Both the position numbers and the translations under genes were made by a program. Below, in pieces: positions 1 to 7,964 of a DNA stretch of 64,000 nt (positions are counted from its first letter, which is position 1; each line of letters begins with the position of its first letter). This DNA is from Rhizobiales bacterium 65-9. GTDB taxonomy: Bacteria > Pseudomonadota > Alphaproteobacteria > Rhizobiales > Beijerinckiaceae. The notes under the pieces are model-generated. The model did not search any database. It was not told the DNA's origin and was given only the letters and a program-made list of their open reading frames with translations. The stretch covers positions 42,440-106,439 of the forward strand of contig MKVY01000022.1 of the NCBI GenBank assembly GCA_001899525.1, given 5' to 3'.

Positions 1-1
1 C

Positions 2-358
2 ATCTGGGCGCATGGTCCTGTCGAAAAGCTCTCTCCCGCAGCCAGAAACGCGCTTCTGAGCGATGACAACGAGGTGTTGGTCAGCCCGGTGTGCGCCTTC
101 GAGATCACGACGAAATATAGGATCGGAAAACTGCCGGAATCCGAAGTGCTGGCGAAGGATTTTTTTCGCTATGTCGCGAGGGCCGGTTTCCTTGAAGCGC
201 CACTGACGATCAGGCATGCGGAACTCGCCGGACGTTTCGCACATGACCACAAAGACCCGTTCGACCGCCTTCTCATCGCGCAGGCGCTGGTGGACGACCT
301 CGTCATCGTCTCCAACGAGAAGCTGTTCGACGACTTCGGCGTCAACCGCCTCTGGTAG
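2..358 (+). CDS. PIN-domain (VapC-type) toxin, 5' end outside window
   Basis: The reading frame is open from the window edge, so the N-terminus with its first catalytic acid is missing. The remaining about 118 residues fit the C-terminal two thirds of a PIN-domain ribonuclease. The family hallmark D-P-F-D-R-L-L-I-A-Q lies near the end and is followed by the VSNE/F-G-V strand-turn that closes the fold. VapC toxins cleave tRNA or rRNA and are held inactive by a cognate antitoxin, normally encoded just upstream, here beyond the window. An internal ATG at 74 exists, but the homologous-looking segment L-W-A-H upstream of it argues that the true start lies outside. PIN proteins also occur as solitary nucleases, so the toxin role is by family only. 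Confidence 0.8.
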   Translation: MWAHGPVEKLSPAARNALLSDDNEVLVSPVCAFEITTKYRIGKLPESEVLAKDFFRYVARAGFLEAPLTIRHAELAGRFAHDHKDPFDRLLIAQALVDDLVIVSNEKLFDDFGVNRLW

Positions 359-364
359 AGCGTC

Positions 365-1549
365 TCACGCCCCGCCGCCCCAGTTCGGATCGTTCAGCAC
401 CTCGTCCTGATGCTCGCCGAGCGCCGGCGACGAATGTTCGCCGTAAAGCGGCTGGTCGTTGATGATGATCGGCTGCCGCACGTTCGGCATCGTCCCCGCC
501 TGCGCGCGCGGCGCCGGCAGATCGACGCGCATCCCGCGCGCGATCACCTGCGGATCGCGGAACACCTCCGGCACCGTGTTGATCGGCCCGACGGGCACCC
601 CGGCGGCCTCCAGCCTGTCGATCAGATCCGCTTTCGTGAAAGTGCTTGAGCGGATTGTCAGCAGCGGCATCAACGCGTCGCGGTGGGTGACGCGCGCCTC
701 GTTGTCGATGAAGCGCGGATCGTCTTTCAGCTCCGGAACGCCGAGCACGTCGCACGTCCGGCGATATTGCCCGTCATTGCCGGTGGCGAGAATGATGTGC
801 CCGTCGCTGACCGGGATCACCTGGTAGGGCACGAGCTGCGCATGGGAGTTGCCCATGCGCTTCGGCGTCATCCCCGCGATGAGATGATTCATCGCATGGT
901 TCTGCAGCACCGACACCTGCGTATCGAGCAGCGCCATGTCGATATGCGCGCCCTCGCCGGTCGCGTCGCGATGGCGCAGCGCCGCGAGAACGCCGACCGC
1001 GGAATAAACGCCGGTGAGAATGTCGGCGTAGGCGACGCCCGCCTTCTGCGGCTCGCCATCCGGATCGCCGGTGAGCGCCATGAAGCCGCCCATGCCTTGA
1101 ATAATGAAATCGTAGCCCGGACGCGGCGCATAGGGACCGTTCTGGCCGAAACCGGTGATCGAGCAGTAGACGATGCGCGGATTGATCTTTTTGATCGACG
1201 GATAGTCGAGTCCGTATTTCTTCAGGCCGCCGACCTTGAAATTCTCGATGATGACATCCGCGTAGTTCGCGAGCCGCTGGATGACGGCGATGTCCTCCGG
1301 CTTGTTGAAATCAAGCGCGATCGAACGCTTGCCGCGGTTGGCGGATTGAAAATAGGCCGAGCAGTGATAGCCGCCCGCCTTGTCCGCGACGAAGGGCGGC
1401 CCCCATTCCCGCGTGTCGTCGCCGACGCCCGCGCGCTCGACCTTCACGACATCGGCGCCGAGATCGGAAAGAAGCTGTCCGCACCACGGGCCGGCGAGCA
1501 CCCGCGCCAGTTCGAGAACGCGCAGTCCGGCAAGGGGCTTTTGAGACAT
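365..1549 (-). CDS. CaiB/BaiF family (class III) CoA-transferase
   Basis: About 394 residues, the usual length for class III CoA-transferases, which move CoA between acyl groups. The N-terminal L-A-G-L-R-V-L-E-L-A-R-V-L-A-G-P motif, the N-R-G-K-R-S segment near residue 71 and the catalytic-aspartate motif P-G-Y-D-F (Asp147) are all present. I chose the ATG at 1549 because the family signature starts there; the longer frame adds 39 unrelated residues. It is the last gene of an apparent operon, 7 nt after the DapB-like gene. Substrate is not readable from sequence. Glutaryl-CoA dehydrogenase 1.6 kb away makes a glutarate (succinyl-CoA:glutarate) transferase a reasonable guess, because such pairs recur in lysine degradation. 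Formyl-CoA or other dicarboxylate transferases remain possible. Confidence 0.9.
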   Translation of the reverse strand: MSQKPLAGLRVLELARVLAGPWCGQLLSDLGADVVKVERAGVGDDTREWGPPFVADKAGGYHCSAYFQSANRGKRSIALDFNKPEDIAVIQRLANYADVIIENFKVGGLKKYGLDYPSIKKINPRIVYCSITGFGQNGPYAPRPGYDFIIQGMGGFMALTGDPDGEPQKAGVAYADILTGVYSAVGVLAALRHRDATGEGAHIDMALLDTQVSVLQNHAMNHLIAGMTPKRMGNSHAQLVPYQVIPVSDGHIILATGNDGQYRRTCDVLGVPELKDDPRFIDNEARVTHRDALMPLLTIRSSTFTKADLIDRLEAAGVPVGPINTVPEVFRDPQVIARGMRVDLPAPRAQAGTMPNVRQPIIINDQPLYGEHSSPALGEHQDEVLNDPNWGGGA

Positions 1550-1556
1550 GGAGCGC

Positions 1557-2363
1557 TCAGTCGAGAACGGAATCGAGGCCTCGGCGAACGCCGACGAAAC
1601 CGGAGACGCGGCGCGCCGCGAGCAGCGTGCCGGCGACATAGGGAGCGGCCGAGCCGCCGGCGTCATGACGGATCACGAGGCGCTCGTCGGGCGCGCCGAA
1701 GATCGCCTCGCAGGAGAGAACGTAAGACGGCACGCGCACGGAATGCACCTGCACCGGCGTCGGCTGCCCGATCGCGCCGCCGCGCGTCTCGCGCACGCCG
1801 CCGAGTTGATCGACCGGCTTCGAGGTCGGTTTCTGCCGCGCCTGCGCGAGCAATTCGCCAAGTTCGCGGCCCGTGCCGGAAGGCGTGTCCGGCTTGCCCG
1901 CATGGGCGTAGTCGATCACCTCGACGTCAGGGACATAACGGGCCGCCTCGAGCGCGAAGCGCCGCAGCAGCGTCGCCGTGATCGAGAAATTGCCGGCGGC
2001 GAGCACGCCGCGCTGCTTGTCCTTCGCCGCGATGTCGATCGTGTCGTAATCCTGCGCGCTCAATCCCGACGTTCCGATCACGACATGCCGTCCATGCGCG
2101 ATCGCGGTCAGCGCATGATGCTTCACGCTGTCCGGCTTCGTGTAGTCGATCAGCACGTCGGACGGCGCCGCAAGCGCCTCCGCGATCGCGCCGCTGATCG
2201 TTACGCCGAGCCGGCCCACGCCCGCCGCCTCGCCCGCATCCTGCCCCGCGGCTTTGCGCGATACGGCGCCGACAAGCGAGAGATCCGGCGCCTGGGCGAT
2301 CGCGGCGACGAGCGCCTTGCCGACCCAGCCTGTCGCGCCGGCGAGAACGATGCGGATGGTCAT
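1557..2363 (-). CDS. DapB-like dihydrodipicolinate reductase family protein, atypical active site
   Basis: 268 residues with an N-terminal Rossmann motif (V-L-A-G-A-T-G-W-V-G) and the C-terminal DapB domain, including A-G-N-F-S-I and D-T-P-S-G-T. True DapB reduces the lysine-pathway intermediate made by DapA. In the DapB active-site motif H-H-x-x-K-x-D-A-P-S-G-T the catalytic acid is the first histidine (His159 in E. coli). Here the aligned stretch reads A-H-A-G-K-P-D-T-P-S-G-T, so the first His is Ala while the second His and the Lys are kept. That suggests a paralogue with another cyclic imine or keto substrate rather than housekeeping DapB. It sits 16 nt downstream of a LysE-type exporter gene and 7 nt upstream of a CoA-transferase gene, all on one strand. 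Confidence 0.8.
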   Translation of the reverse strand: MTIRIVLAGATGWVGKALVAAIAQAPDLSLVGAVSRKAAGQDAGEAAGVGRLGVTISGAIAEALAAPSDVLIDYTKPDSVKHHALTAIAHGRHVVIGTSGLSAQDYDTIDIAAKDKQRGVLAAGNFSITATLLRRFALEAARYVPDVEVIDYAHAGKPDTPSGTGRELGELLAQARQKPTSKPVDQLGGVRETRGGAIGQPTPVQVHSVRVPSYVLSCEAIFGAPDERLVIRHDAGGSAAPYVAGTLLAARRVSGFVGVRRGLDSVLD

Positions 2364-2379
2364 GCGACTCTCCTTCAGT

Positions 2380-3003
2380 TCATTGCGCGTTGCGCGCTGC
2401 GACCGCAGCCGCCGCCGCCCCCATGAGAACGCCGCCGCCGACGCGGTTCACCGCCTTCAGCACGCGCGGGCGCCTGAGAAGCCCGCGCGCGCCCGACGCC
2501 GCGATGCCGTAGGCGAGCGCGTTGATCAGCCCGAGCGTGACGAACGTCGCGACGAGGATCGCGACCTGGGGAGCGTAAGCCGCATGCCGGTCGATGAATT
2601 GCGGAACGAACGCCACGAAGAAGATGATGCTTTTCGGATTGAGCGCCGTCACCGCGAAAGCGTGCGCGAACATCCGGCGCGATGATTGCGGAGCGACGGC
2701 CGCCTGTCCGGCGTCGCCGACCGGCGCTGTCCACAGCTTCCAGCCGAGCCAGGCGAGATAGGCCGCGCCGACGATCTTCACGGCGGTGAACAGCGTCGCC
2801 GATGCGGCGAGGACCGCGCCCATCCCGAGAAGCGAAAGGCTCATCGCGACGAAATCGCCGAGCGCCACGCCGAGCGCGATCGCCAGCGCCGCGGAGCGGC
2901 CCTGGGCGATGGCGTAGCCGACGACGAGAGTCACGGTCGGGCCGGGGATGAGCACGAGCGCTGCGGAGGCGGCGGCGAAGGCGAACCAGACGGAAAGGTC
3001 CAT
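2380..3003 (-). CDS. LysE/RhtB family amino-acid exporter
   Basis: 207 residues, the standard length of LysE/RhtB translocators, inner-membrane exporters of lysine, arginine, homoserine, threonine or similar compounds. The N-terminus carries the family pattern L-I-P-G-P-T-V-T-L-V-V-G-Y-A-I-A-Q-G-R followed by A-L-G-V-A-L-G-D. About six hydrophobic segments are visible. It is the first gene of a tight minus-strand operon with the DapB-like reductase and CoA-transferase genes. Co-transcription with a lysine-pathway-like enzyme suggests an amino-acid or imino-acid substrate of that pathway, but this is inference. Upstream lies a strong hairpin (3094-3130) that should insulate it from gcdH. Confidence 0.9.
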   Translation of the reverse strand: MDLSVWFAFAAASAALVLIPGPTVTLVVGYAIAQGRSAALAIALGVALGDFVAMSLSLLGMGAVLAASATLFTAVKIVGAAYLAWLGWKLWTAPVGDAGQAAVAPQSSRRMFAHAFAVTALNPKSIIFFVAFVPQFIDRHAAYAPQVAILVATFVTLGLINALAYGIAASGARGLLRRPRVLKAVNRVGGGVLMGAAAAAVAARNAQ

Positions 3004-3093
3004 GATGTCTTCCCTGCTACGTGATCAACGACGCGATGACGCTTCCGCTGCGGCGGAGCCTGCTCCTTGTTGTCATCTTCCCATTTGACCCGG

Positions 3094-3130
3094 CGGCGTC
3101 ATGTCCGCGACAGGCGCGGACATGACGCCG
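3094..3130 (-). terminator. Strong hairpin after gcdH
   Basis: A perfect 16-bp inverted repeat (arms 3094-3109 and 3115-3130, 5-nt loop) begins 9 nt past the gcdH stop codon. On the gcdH strand no long T-run follows, so it may be a factor-dependent terminator or a transcript-stabilising hairpin. It separates gcdH from the lysE-type operon. Confidence 0.6.
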
Positions 3131-3138
3131 GCCAGATC

Positions 3139-4353
3139 TCAAAAGAACGCCTGCAGTCCGGTGATGGCGCGTCCGAGGATCAGCGCATGCACGTCGTGCG
3201 TGCCCTCATAGGTGTTCACCGTCTCCAGATTCTGCGCGTGGCGCATGACGTGATATTCGATCTGGATGCCGTTGCCGCCGTGCATGTCGCGGGCCTGGCG
3301 CGCGATGTCGAGCGCCTTGCCGCAATTGTTGCGCTTGATCAGCGAGATCATCTCGGGCGCGACCTTGCCCTCGTCGAACAGACGCCCGACGCGCAGGGAG
3401 GCCTGCAGGCCGAGCGTGATCTCGGTCTGCATGTCGGCGAGCTTCTTCTGGTAAAGCTGCGTCTGCGCCAGCGGCCGGTCGAACTGCTTGCGGTCGAGGC
3501 CGTATTGCCGCGCGCGCTGGAAACAATCCTCCGCCGCGCCCATCGCGCCCCATGAGATGCCGTAGCGCGCGCGGTTGAGGCAGCCGAACGGACCCTTGAG
3601 GCCCGACACGTTCGGCAGCAGGTTTTCTTCGGGAATGACGACGCCGTCCATCACCACCTCGCCGGTGATCGAGGCGCGGAGCGAGAGCTTGCCGCCGACC
3701 TTCGGCGCCGACAGGCCCTTCATGCCCTTCTCGAGCACGAAGCCGCGGATCTGGTTGTCATGCGCCGCCGACTTCGCCCAGATCACGAACACGTCGGCGA
3801 TCGGCGAATTGGAGATCCACATCTTCGAGCCGGTGAGGCGGTAGCCGTCGCTCACCTTCTCGGCCCTTGTCTTCATGCCGGCCGGATCGGAGCCGGCGTC
3901 GGGCTCGGTGAGGCCGAAGCAGCCGACCCATTCGCCGGTCGCGAGCTTGGGCAGATACCTCTTGCGCTGCGTCTCGTCGCCATAGGCGTAGATCGGATAC
4001 ATCACCAGCGATGACTGCACGCTCATCATCGAGCGGTAGCCGGAATCGACGCGCTCGATCTCGCGGGCAATGAGGCCGTAGGAAACGTAGTTCGCGCCGG
4101 CGCCGCCATATTCCTCCGGCACGGTCGGGCCGAGGAAGCCCATCGCGCCCATCTCGTTGAAGATCGAGCGGTCGGTCTTCTCCTCCAGATACATGTCGGC
4201 GACGCGCGGCATGAGTTTTTCCTGCCCGTAGGCGCGCGCCGCGTCCCGGATCATCCGCTCGTCCTCGCTGAGCTGCTCGTCCAGGAGAAACGGGTCCTCC
4301 CACACATAGGCGGCCGGAGCCGGACGGTCCTTGGCTTTGGGCGCGACTGACAT
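3139..4353 (-). CDS. gcdH: Glutaryl-CoA dehydrogenase
   Basis: 404 residues. It oxidises and decarboxylates glutaryl-CoA to crotonyl-CoA with FAD, passing electrons to electron transfer flavoprotein (etfBA lies at 41-43 kb). Acyl-CoA dehydrogenase N-terminal, middle and C-terminal domains are recognisable: [13 protein letters not shown] for flavin and substrate binding, and the C-terminal [10 protein letters not shown] motif that carries the catalytic glutamate in glutaryl-CoA dehydrogenases. The start at 4353 is preceded by a clear AGGAGG; a longer frame to 4632 lacks such support. It is divergent from the FOXRED1-like gene and followed by a strong hairpin. Function is in lysine, tryptophan or glutarate degradation. 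Confidence 0.95.
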   Translation of the reverse strand: MSVAPKAKDRPAPAAYVWEDPFLLDEQLSEDERMIRDAARAYGQEKLMPRVADMYLEEKTDRSIFNEMGAMGFLGPTVPEEYGGAGANYVSYGLIAREIERVDSGYRSMMSVQSSLVMYPIYAYGDETQRKRYLPKLATGEWVGCFGLTEPDAGSDPAGMKTRAEKVSDGYRLTGSKMWISNSPIADVFVIWAKSAAHDNQIRGFVLEKGMKGLSAPKVGGKLSLRASITGEVVMDGVVIPEENLLPNVSGLKGPFGCLNRARYGISWGAMGAAEDCFQRARQYGLDRKQFDRPLAQTQLYQKKLADMQTEITLGLQASLRVGRLFDEGKVAPEMISLIKRNNCGKALDIARQARDMHGGNGIQIEYHVMRHAQNLETVNTYEGTHDVHALILGRAITGLQAFF

Positions 4354-4513
4354 GCTGGCCTCCTGCGTCGTCTGCCGGCGGCCGAAACGGCCGGCCGCCG
4401 TAGCGGCTGCATAGCGTCCGCGCGGCATCATGGCGAGCCCCGTCAAAGCCCGGCCGTCCGCTTCCGGAATCTCGGGACGCTTGCTAAGCCTGCCGCAACG
4501 ATGAGGACGAACG

Positions 4514-5698
4514 ATGGCGACAGGCCCGCATGTGGCGATCATCGGCGGGGCGGCGATGGGCTCCTCCCTCGCCTGCCACCTGCTGATGGATCCCGCCTTC
4601 TCCGGCCGCGTGACCGTGATCGAGAAGGACATGACCTATGTCCGGTCCGCCACGGCGCTTTCCGCCGCCTCCATTCGCCAGCAGTTCTCGACCCGGGTGA
4701 ATATCGAGGCGTCGCTGTATGGCGTCGCGTTCATGCGCAGCCTCGGCGAAAAGCTGGCCGTGGGCGCGGAACGGCCGGAGATCGGCCTGCGCGAGGGCGG
4801 CTACCTCTATCTCACGACGCAAGCTGGCGCGCAGATGCTGCGCGAGGCGAACGCGCTTCAGCGGGAGGCGGGCGCGGACATCCTCCTGCTCGACCCGCAG
4901 GCGCTGCGCGCCCGCTTCCCGTGGCTGGCGGCGGACGACATCGCGCTGGGTTCCTGGGGCCGGTCCGGCGAAGGCTGGTATGACGGCTGGGGCCTGCTTC
5001 AGGCCTACAGGAAAAAAGCGCGCGACCGCGGCGCGGCCTATGTCTCCGGCGCGGCCGCCGGGTTCACGATGGCGGGCGACCGCATCGCGGCCGTGCGCCT
5101 GGCCGATGGCGCGACGATAGACGCCGATGTCGTCGTCAACTGCGCAGGGGCGTCGGGCGGACGGCGCGTGGCGGCGTTCGCGGGCGTCGACATTCCCGTC
5201 TATGCGAAAAAGCGCTGCGTCTTTTCCTGGACCTGCCCGGAGCCGATCGAGAACGCCCCGCTCCTGATCGACACCAGCGGCGTCTGGTTCCGGCCCGAGG
5301 GGGACGGCTTCATCGGCGGCTTCTCGCCCGACGATGGCGACATGACCGACGCGGGCGACGATTTCGAGGTGAACTGGCCGGAATGGGACGAGGTCGTCTG
5401 GCCGGCTGTGGCGGCGCGCGTTCCCGTTTTCGAGCGCGCGCGGCATGGCCGCGCCTGGGCCGGGCATTACGACATGAACCTGTTCGACCACAACGCGATC
5501 GTCGGCCCTGCGCCCGGAGTAGCGAACTTTTATCTGTGCAACGGATTTTCAGGGCACGGATTGCAACAATCCCCCGCTGTCGGGCGGGGGATTGCTGAAT
5601 TGCTCGTCCACGGGCGTTATGTCACGCTCGACCTGTCGGATTTCTCCTATGATCGACTTGTCCGCAACGCGCCATTGATCGAGCGAAACGTGATCTGA
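4514..5698 (+). CDS. FAD-dependent oxidoreductase, FOXRED1/DAO family
   Basis: 394 residues of the D-amino-acid-oxidase (DAO) fold. The dinucleotide-binding turn at the N-terminus reads [10 protein letters not shown]. The C-terminal block with [19 protein letters not shown] and [16 protein letters not shown] is the pattern I associate with FOXRED1-like proteins, related to sarcosine and pipecolate oxidases. Mitochondrial FOXRED1 assists complex I assembly; bacterial members are mostly annotated only as FAD-binding oxidoreductases. An AGGA lies upstream of the ATG at 4514. It is divergent from gcdH (160 nt between starts), so co-regulation is possible. The electron donor cannot be read from sequence. 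The stop overlaps the palindrome at 5692-5710. Confidence 0.85.
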   Translation: MATGPHVAIIGGAAMGSSLACHLLMDPAFSGRVTVIEKDMTYVRSATALSAASIRQQFSTRVNIEASLYGVAFMRSLGEKLAVGAERPEIGLREGGYLYLTTQAGAQMLREANALQREAGADILLLDPQALRARFPWLAADDIALGSWGRSGEGWYDGWGLLQAYRKKARDRGAAYVSGAAAGFTMAGDRIAAVRLADGATIDADVVVNCAGASGGRRVAAFAGVDIPVYAKKRCVFSWTCPEPIENAPLLIDTSGVWFRPEGDGFIGGFSPDDGDMTDAGDDFEVNWPEWDEVVWPAVAARVPVFERARHGRAWAGHYDMNLFDHNAIVGPAPGVANFYLCNGFSGHGLQQSPAVGRGIAELLVHGRYVTLDLSDFSYDRLVRNAPLIERNVI

Positions 5699-5710
5699 TC
5701 GGATCAGATC
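5692..5710. terminator. 19-bp perfect palindrome between convergent genes
   Basis: A perfect 9-1-9 palindrome (GATCTGATC-G-GATCAGATC) contains the stop codons of the FOXRED1-like gene (5696-5698) and of the 31-codon minus-strand frame (5704-5706). It may act as a bidirectional terminator or protein-binding site. No T-run is seen. Confidence 0.4.
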
Positions 5711-5799
5711 CAACCGATGAGCTTCAACAGAATGACGCCGAGGATCGGCACGCCCATGAGCCACAACACGCCGCCTTTGAGCAAAGAGTCCATCATCAT
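5704..5799 (-). CDS. Predicted 31-residue hydrophobic membrane protein
   Basis: A very short frame starts with three consecutive ATG codons (5799, 5796, 5793) and encodes one basic-ended transmembrane helix, roughly S-L-L-K-G-G-V-L-W-L-M-G-V-P-I-L-G-V then a L-L-K-L-I-G-W-I end. A GGGG lies 6 nt before the third ATG and could be its ribosome-binding site. The composition is that of a genuine single-span membrane peptide and not of a random antisense frame. It ends inside the palindrome at 5692-5710, convergent to the flavoprotein gene. It overlaps the 5' end of the plus-strand hypothetical gene annotated from 5717. I do not recognise a family. This is an inference from composition and context only. 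Confidence 0.4.
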   Translation of the reverse strand: MMMDSLLKGGVLWLMGVPILGVILLKLIGWI

Positions 5800-6265
5800 C
5801 CCCAATATCTGGTCGCCGGCGCTTCCTTCGCGCCTTACCCGCGTTCAATCCGGCCTGCGACGATTTGTTCCGCCCGCGCTGCTGGCGGGCGCGGCGCTGG
5901 CCGTCTCCGGCGCATGGGCGGTCCAGGCCGCGAACGACAAAAAGCCTCCGGCGAAGAAGCCGGAAGCCCAGCAGCAGGCGAAACAGTCTCCGGTCGAGGC
6001 CGCGCGCGCCATCGCCTATCTCATGCGCGTCGCGGACGGCGCCTGCATGGGCGTGACGTTCGATCCGGCGCCGCTGGCGAAACGCATCGACAAGAAAGGA
6101 ATGACGCCGCTCCAGGTGCGGGCGAAATTCCGCGACGAGTTCCAGAAATCCTACGACGAGGCCGGCGCCCGCGTCGCGGCGGACGGCGTCGGCGGCTATT
6201 GCGAGGTCGTGCTCGGCTCCTTCGTGTCGAAGCCGAAGGATTATCCGGGGTTGAAGGTCAGGTAG
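5717..6265 (+). CDS. Hypothetical exported protein with two conserved-looking cysteines
   Basis: Up to 182 residues, family not recognised. After a doubtful N-terminal stretch comes an Arg-rich start and hydrophobic core (L-R-R-F-V-P-P-A-L-L-A-G-A-A-L-A-V) ending in A-V-Q-A-A-N-D, which looks like a signal peptide. A Lys/Pro/Gln-rich linker follows (K-K-P-P-A-K-K-P-E-A-Q-Q-Q), then a small globular domain with single cysteines in D-G-A-C-M-G and G-G-Y-C-E-V that could pair in the periplasm. Neither ATG at 5717 nor 5756 has a good ribosome-binding site, and the first 80 nt overlap a possible small gene on the other strand. The real start may therefore be a later alternative codon. Likely a small periplasmic protein of unknown role. 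Confidence 0.6.
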   Translation: MSFNRMTPRIGTPMSHNTPPLSKESIIIPNIWSPALPSRLTRVQSGLRRFVPPALLAGAALAVSGAWAVQAANDKKPPAKKPEAQQQAKQSPVEAARAIAYLMRVADGACMGVTFDPAPLAKRIDKKGMTPLQVRAKFRDEFQKSYDEAGARVAADGVGGYCEVVLGSFVSKPKDYPGLKVR

Positions 6266-6318
6266 ACGGCGATCGACGGTCGCCGCCGTCAACGACGCGC
6301 GCCCCGGATTCGGCGCGA

Positions 6319-6405
6319 AGCGTCAGGCGCGGACTTGTTCCGCGCATCCACGCCTTGTTTATAAAAGGAAAGACGTGGATGGCCGCGACAAGCGCGGGCC
6401 ATGAC
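6319..6405. repeat. Extragenic palindromic repeat
   Basis: Two inverted half-units, each with the pattern GCGC..CTTGT..CGCG.CATCCACG, face each other across a short AT-rich centre (TTGTTTATAAAAGGAAAG). This matches an intergenic palindromic repeat type I know from Hyphomicrobiales genomes. It fills the gap between two convergent genes and can fold into a long hairpin, possibly ending transcription from both sides. Confidence 0.6.
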
Positions 6406-6472
6406 AGTCCTCCATGGCGCGGAAAGCATTCCGCTCGCTGAATCGCCGCATGAATCCGTAACGGAGAAAATC

Positions 6473-7642
6473 TCAGATCAGGCCGCGCTTCGCCAGATTG
6501 CGCATCAGCGCGCCGGCGCCGAACGTCCAGGGCGGGCAATCCGCGCTCGACGCCATGCGGTTCACCAGCGCGCCGAGCTTCGGCGCCGCGATTGTGACCA
6601 CGTCGCCATGCTTGTGCGTGAAGCCCTGCCCTGGCGCGTCGCGATCCTCGATCGGCGCGAACATGGTGCCGAGGAAGAGAACGAAACCATCGGGATATTG
6701 ATGGTTTCTGTTGATCGCCTGCGCGACGAGATCGGCGGGATCGCGGCTGATCATGCTGATGGACGAGGTTCCGTGCAGCGTGAAGTTGTCCTGCCCCTCG
6801 ACCTTCAGCGTCACCGTCGTTTCGCGCACGTCATCGAGCGAGAAGGAGGCGTCGAAGAACCGGATGAACGGACCGACCGAGCACGAGGCGTTGTTGTCCT
6901 TCGCTTTCGACAGCAGCAGCGCCGAGCGCCCCTCGAAATCCCGCAGATTGACGTCGTTGCCGAGCGTCGCGCCGACGATCGCGCCGGCCGACGACACGAC
7001 CATCACGACCTCGGGCTCCGGATTGTTCCAGCGCGATCCCGGATTGAGCCCCGCGTCCGCGCCCGGTCCGACTGAGGCGAGCGGCTGGCATTTGGTGAAG
7101 ATTTCCGCGTCGGGGCCGATCGCGACTTCGAGATACTGGCTCCACCAGCCCTTTTCGATCAGCAGCTCCTTCAGCTTCGCCGCTTCGGCCGAGCCCGGCT
7201 TCAGCGTCGCGAGATCGCCGCCGATCAATTTGTTCACCTCGACGCGGATCGTCGCCGCCGCGCTGAGATCGCCGCGCGCGCGCTCCTCGATCACGCGCTC
7301 CAGCGTCGAGATCGCGAAGGTGACGCCGGCGGCCTTCACCGCCTGCAGGTCGATCGGCGCGATCAGCCAAGGCTTTCCCGCGTCGCGCCTGTCCGGCGGC
7401 GTGTTGGCGAGAATCTGCTCAATGGAGCCGATGCGCGCGCCGTCCGCTTTCGCCAGCGCCGCAGCCGGATCTTTCATCTCGCACAGATCGCGCATCGTCG
7501 GAAACGACGCCGAGACGTCGAAGACGCCGCCCTCGCGCACCGCGACGACGGACGGTCCGTCGACATCGGGGCGCCAGACGCGGCCGGCGAGCGCGCCTGT
7601 CGCGCCGTCGACGGGCAGTGTGTTGCGGACGTCAAGCTGCAT
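6473..7642 (-). CDS. Fumarylacetoacetate hydrolase (FAH) family protein
   Basis: 389 residues. The C-terminal half is a FAH-fold domain: N-N-P-E-P-E-V-V carries the acidic metal ligands, and G-N-D-V-N-L-R-D-F-E-G-R plus T-H-K-H-G-D-V-V are typical conserved segments. The N-terminal 100 or so residues form the extra domain found in long FAH-type dehydratases and hydrolases of sugar-acid catabolism. Such enzymes act on 2-keto-3-deoxy acids or acylpyruvates using Mg2+ or Mn2+ in the cytoplasm. The altronate/galactarate-dehydratase-like gene at 9734 supports a sugar-acid role, but two unrelated genes lie between. Start at 7642 is the first Met and fits the domain. Exact substrate unknown. Confidence 0.85.
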   Translation of the reverse strand: MQLDVRNTLPVDGATGALAGRVWRPDVDGPSVVAVREGGVFDVSASFPTMRDLCEMKDPAAALAKADGARIGSIEQILANTPPDRRDAGKPWLIAPIDLQAVKAAGVTFAISTLERVIEERARGDLSAAATIRVEVNKLIGGDLATLKPGSAEAAKLKELLIEKGWWSQYLEVAIGPDAEIFTKCQPLASVGPGADAGLNPGSRWNNPEPEVVMVVSSAGAIVGATLGNDVNLRDFEGRSALLLSKAKDNNASCSVGPFIRFFDASFSLDDVRETTVTLKVEGQDNFTLHGTSSISMISRDPADLVAQAINRNHQYPDGFVLFLGTMFAPIEDRDAPGQGFTHKHGDVVTIAAPKLGALVNRMASSADCPPWTFGAGALMRNLAKRGLI

Positions 7643-7733
7643 GGCGGGGCTCGCGCAGGAGATTGCGGGATGAAAGCGAAACGGTAGGCTGTATTAGTAC
7701 AATGTCAAAATAGGCTTGACGGAAAGGGACGTG

Positions 7734-7946
7734 ATGTTCGCTGCCGAGATCGGAGCCGCAATTCTCATTCTTGCCGTGATTAACTTGATCATTGGCGTTC
7801 GGTACGGGCTTGAATATGACGACGTATTCAATTGGGCGTGGAAAGGCCGGCGCATCAGCGCGCGCAAGAAGCAAGGCATGGCCCTCGGGTACTTTTTCAC
7901 TTTGGCCGTTCTGGCCATAGTCGTTGTTCACAGGATTACCCGCTAG
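7734..7946 (+). CDS. Small two-helix membrane protein, hypothetical
   Basis: 70 residues starting at the ATG at 7734, preceded by GGAAAGGGA with 4-nt spacing. A TTG at 7716 would add six residues and has no such site. Two hydrophobic segments are seen: about residues 4-22 (A-E-I-G-A-A-I-L-I-L-A-V-I-N-L-I-I-G-V) and a second near the C-terminus (G-Y-F-F-T-L-A-V-L-A-I-V-V-V), separated by a basic loop R-R-I-S-A-R-K-K. It is less GC-rich than its neighbours. It stands alone between two minus-strand genes. No family recognised. The antisense frame 7632-7931 is a shadow. Confidence 0.65.
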   Translation: MFAAEIGAAILILAVINLIIGVRYGLEYDDVFNWAWKGRRISARKKQGMALGYFFTLAVLAIVVVHRITR

Positions 7947-7964
7947 CCAATTTTTTGCTTCGCC

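Noticed and set aside
7632..7931. 99-codon minus-strand frame opposite the small membrane protein
   Set aside because: No ribosome-binding site or helix. The plus-strand frame has both.
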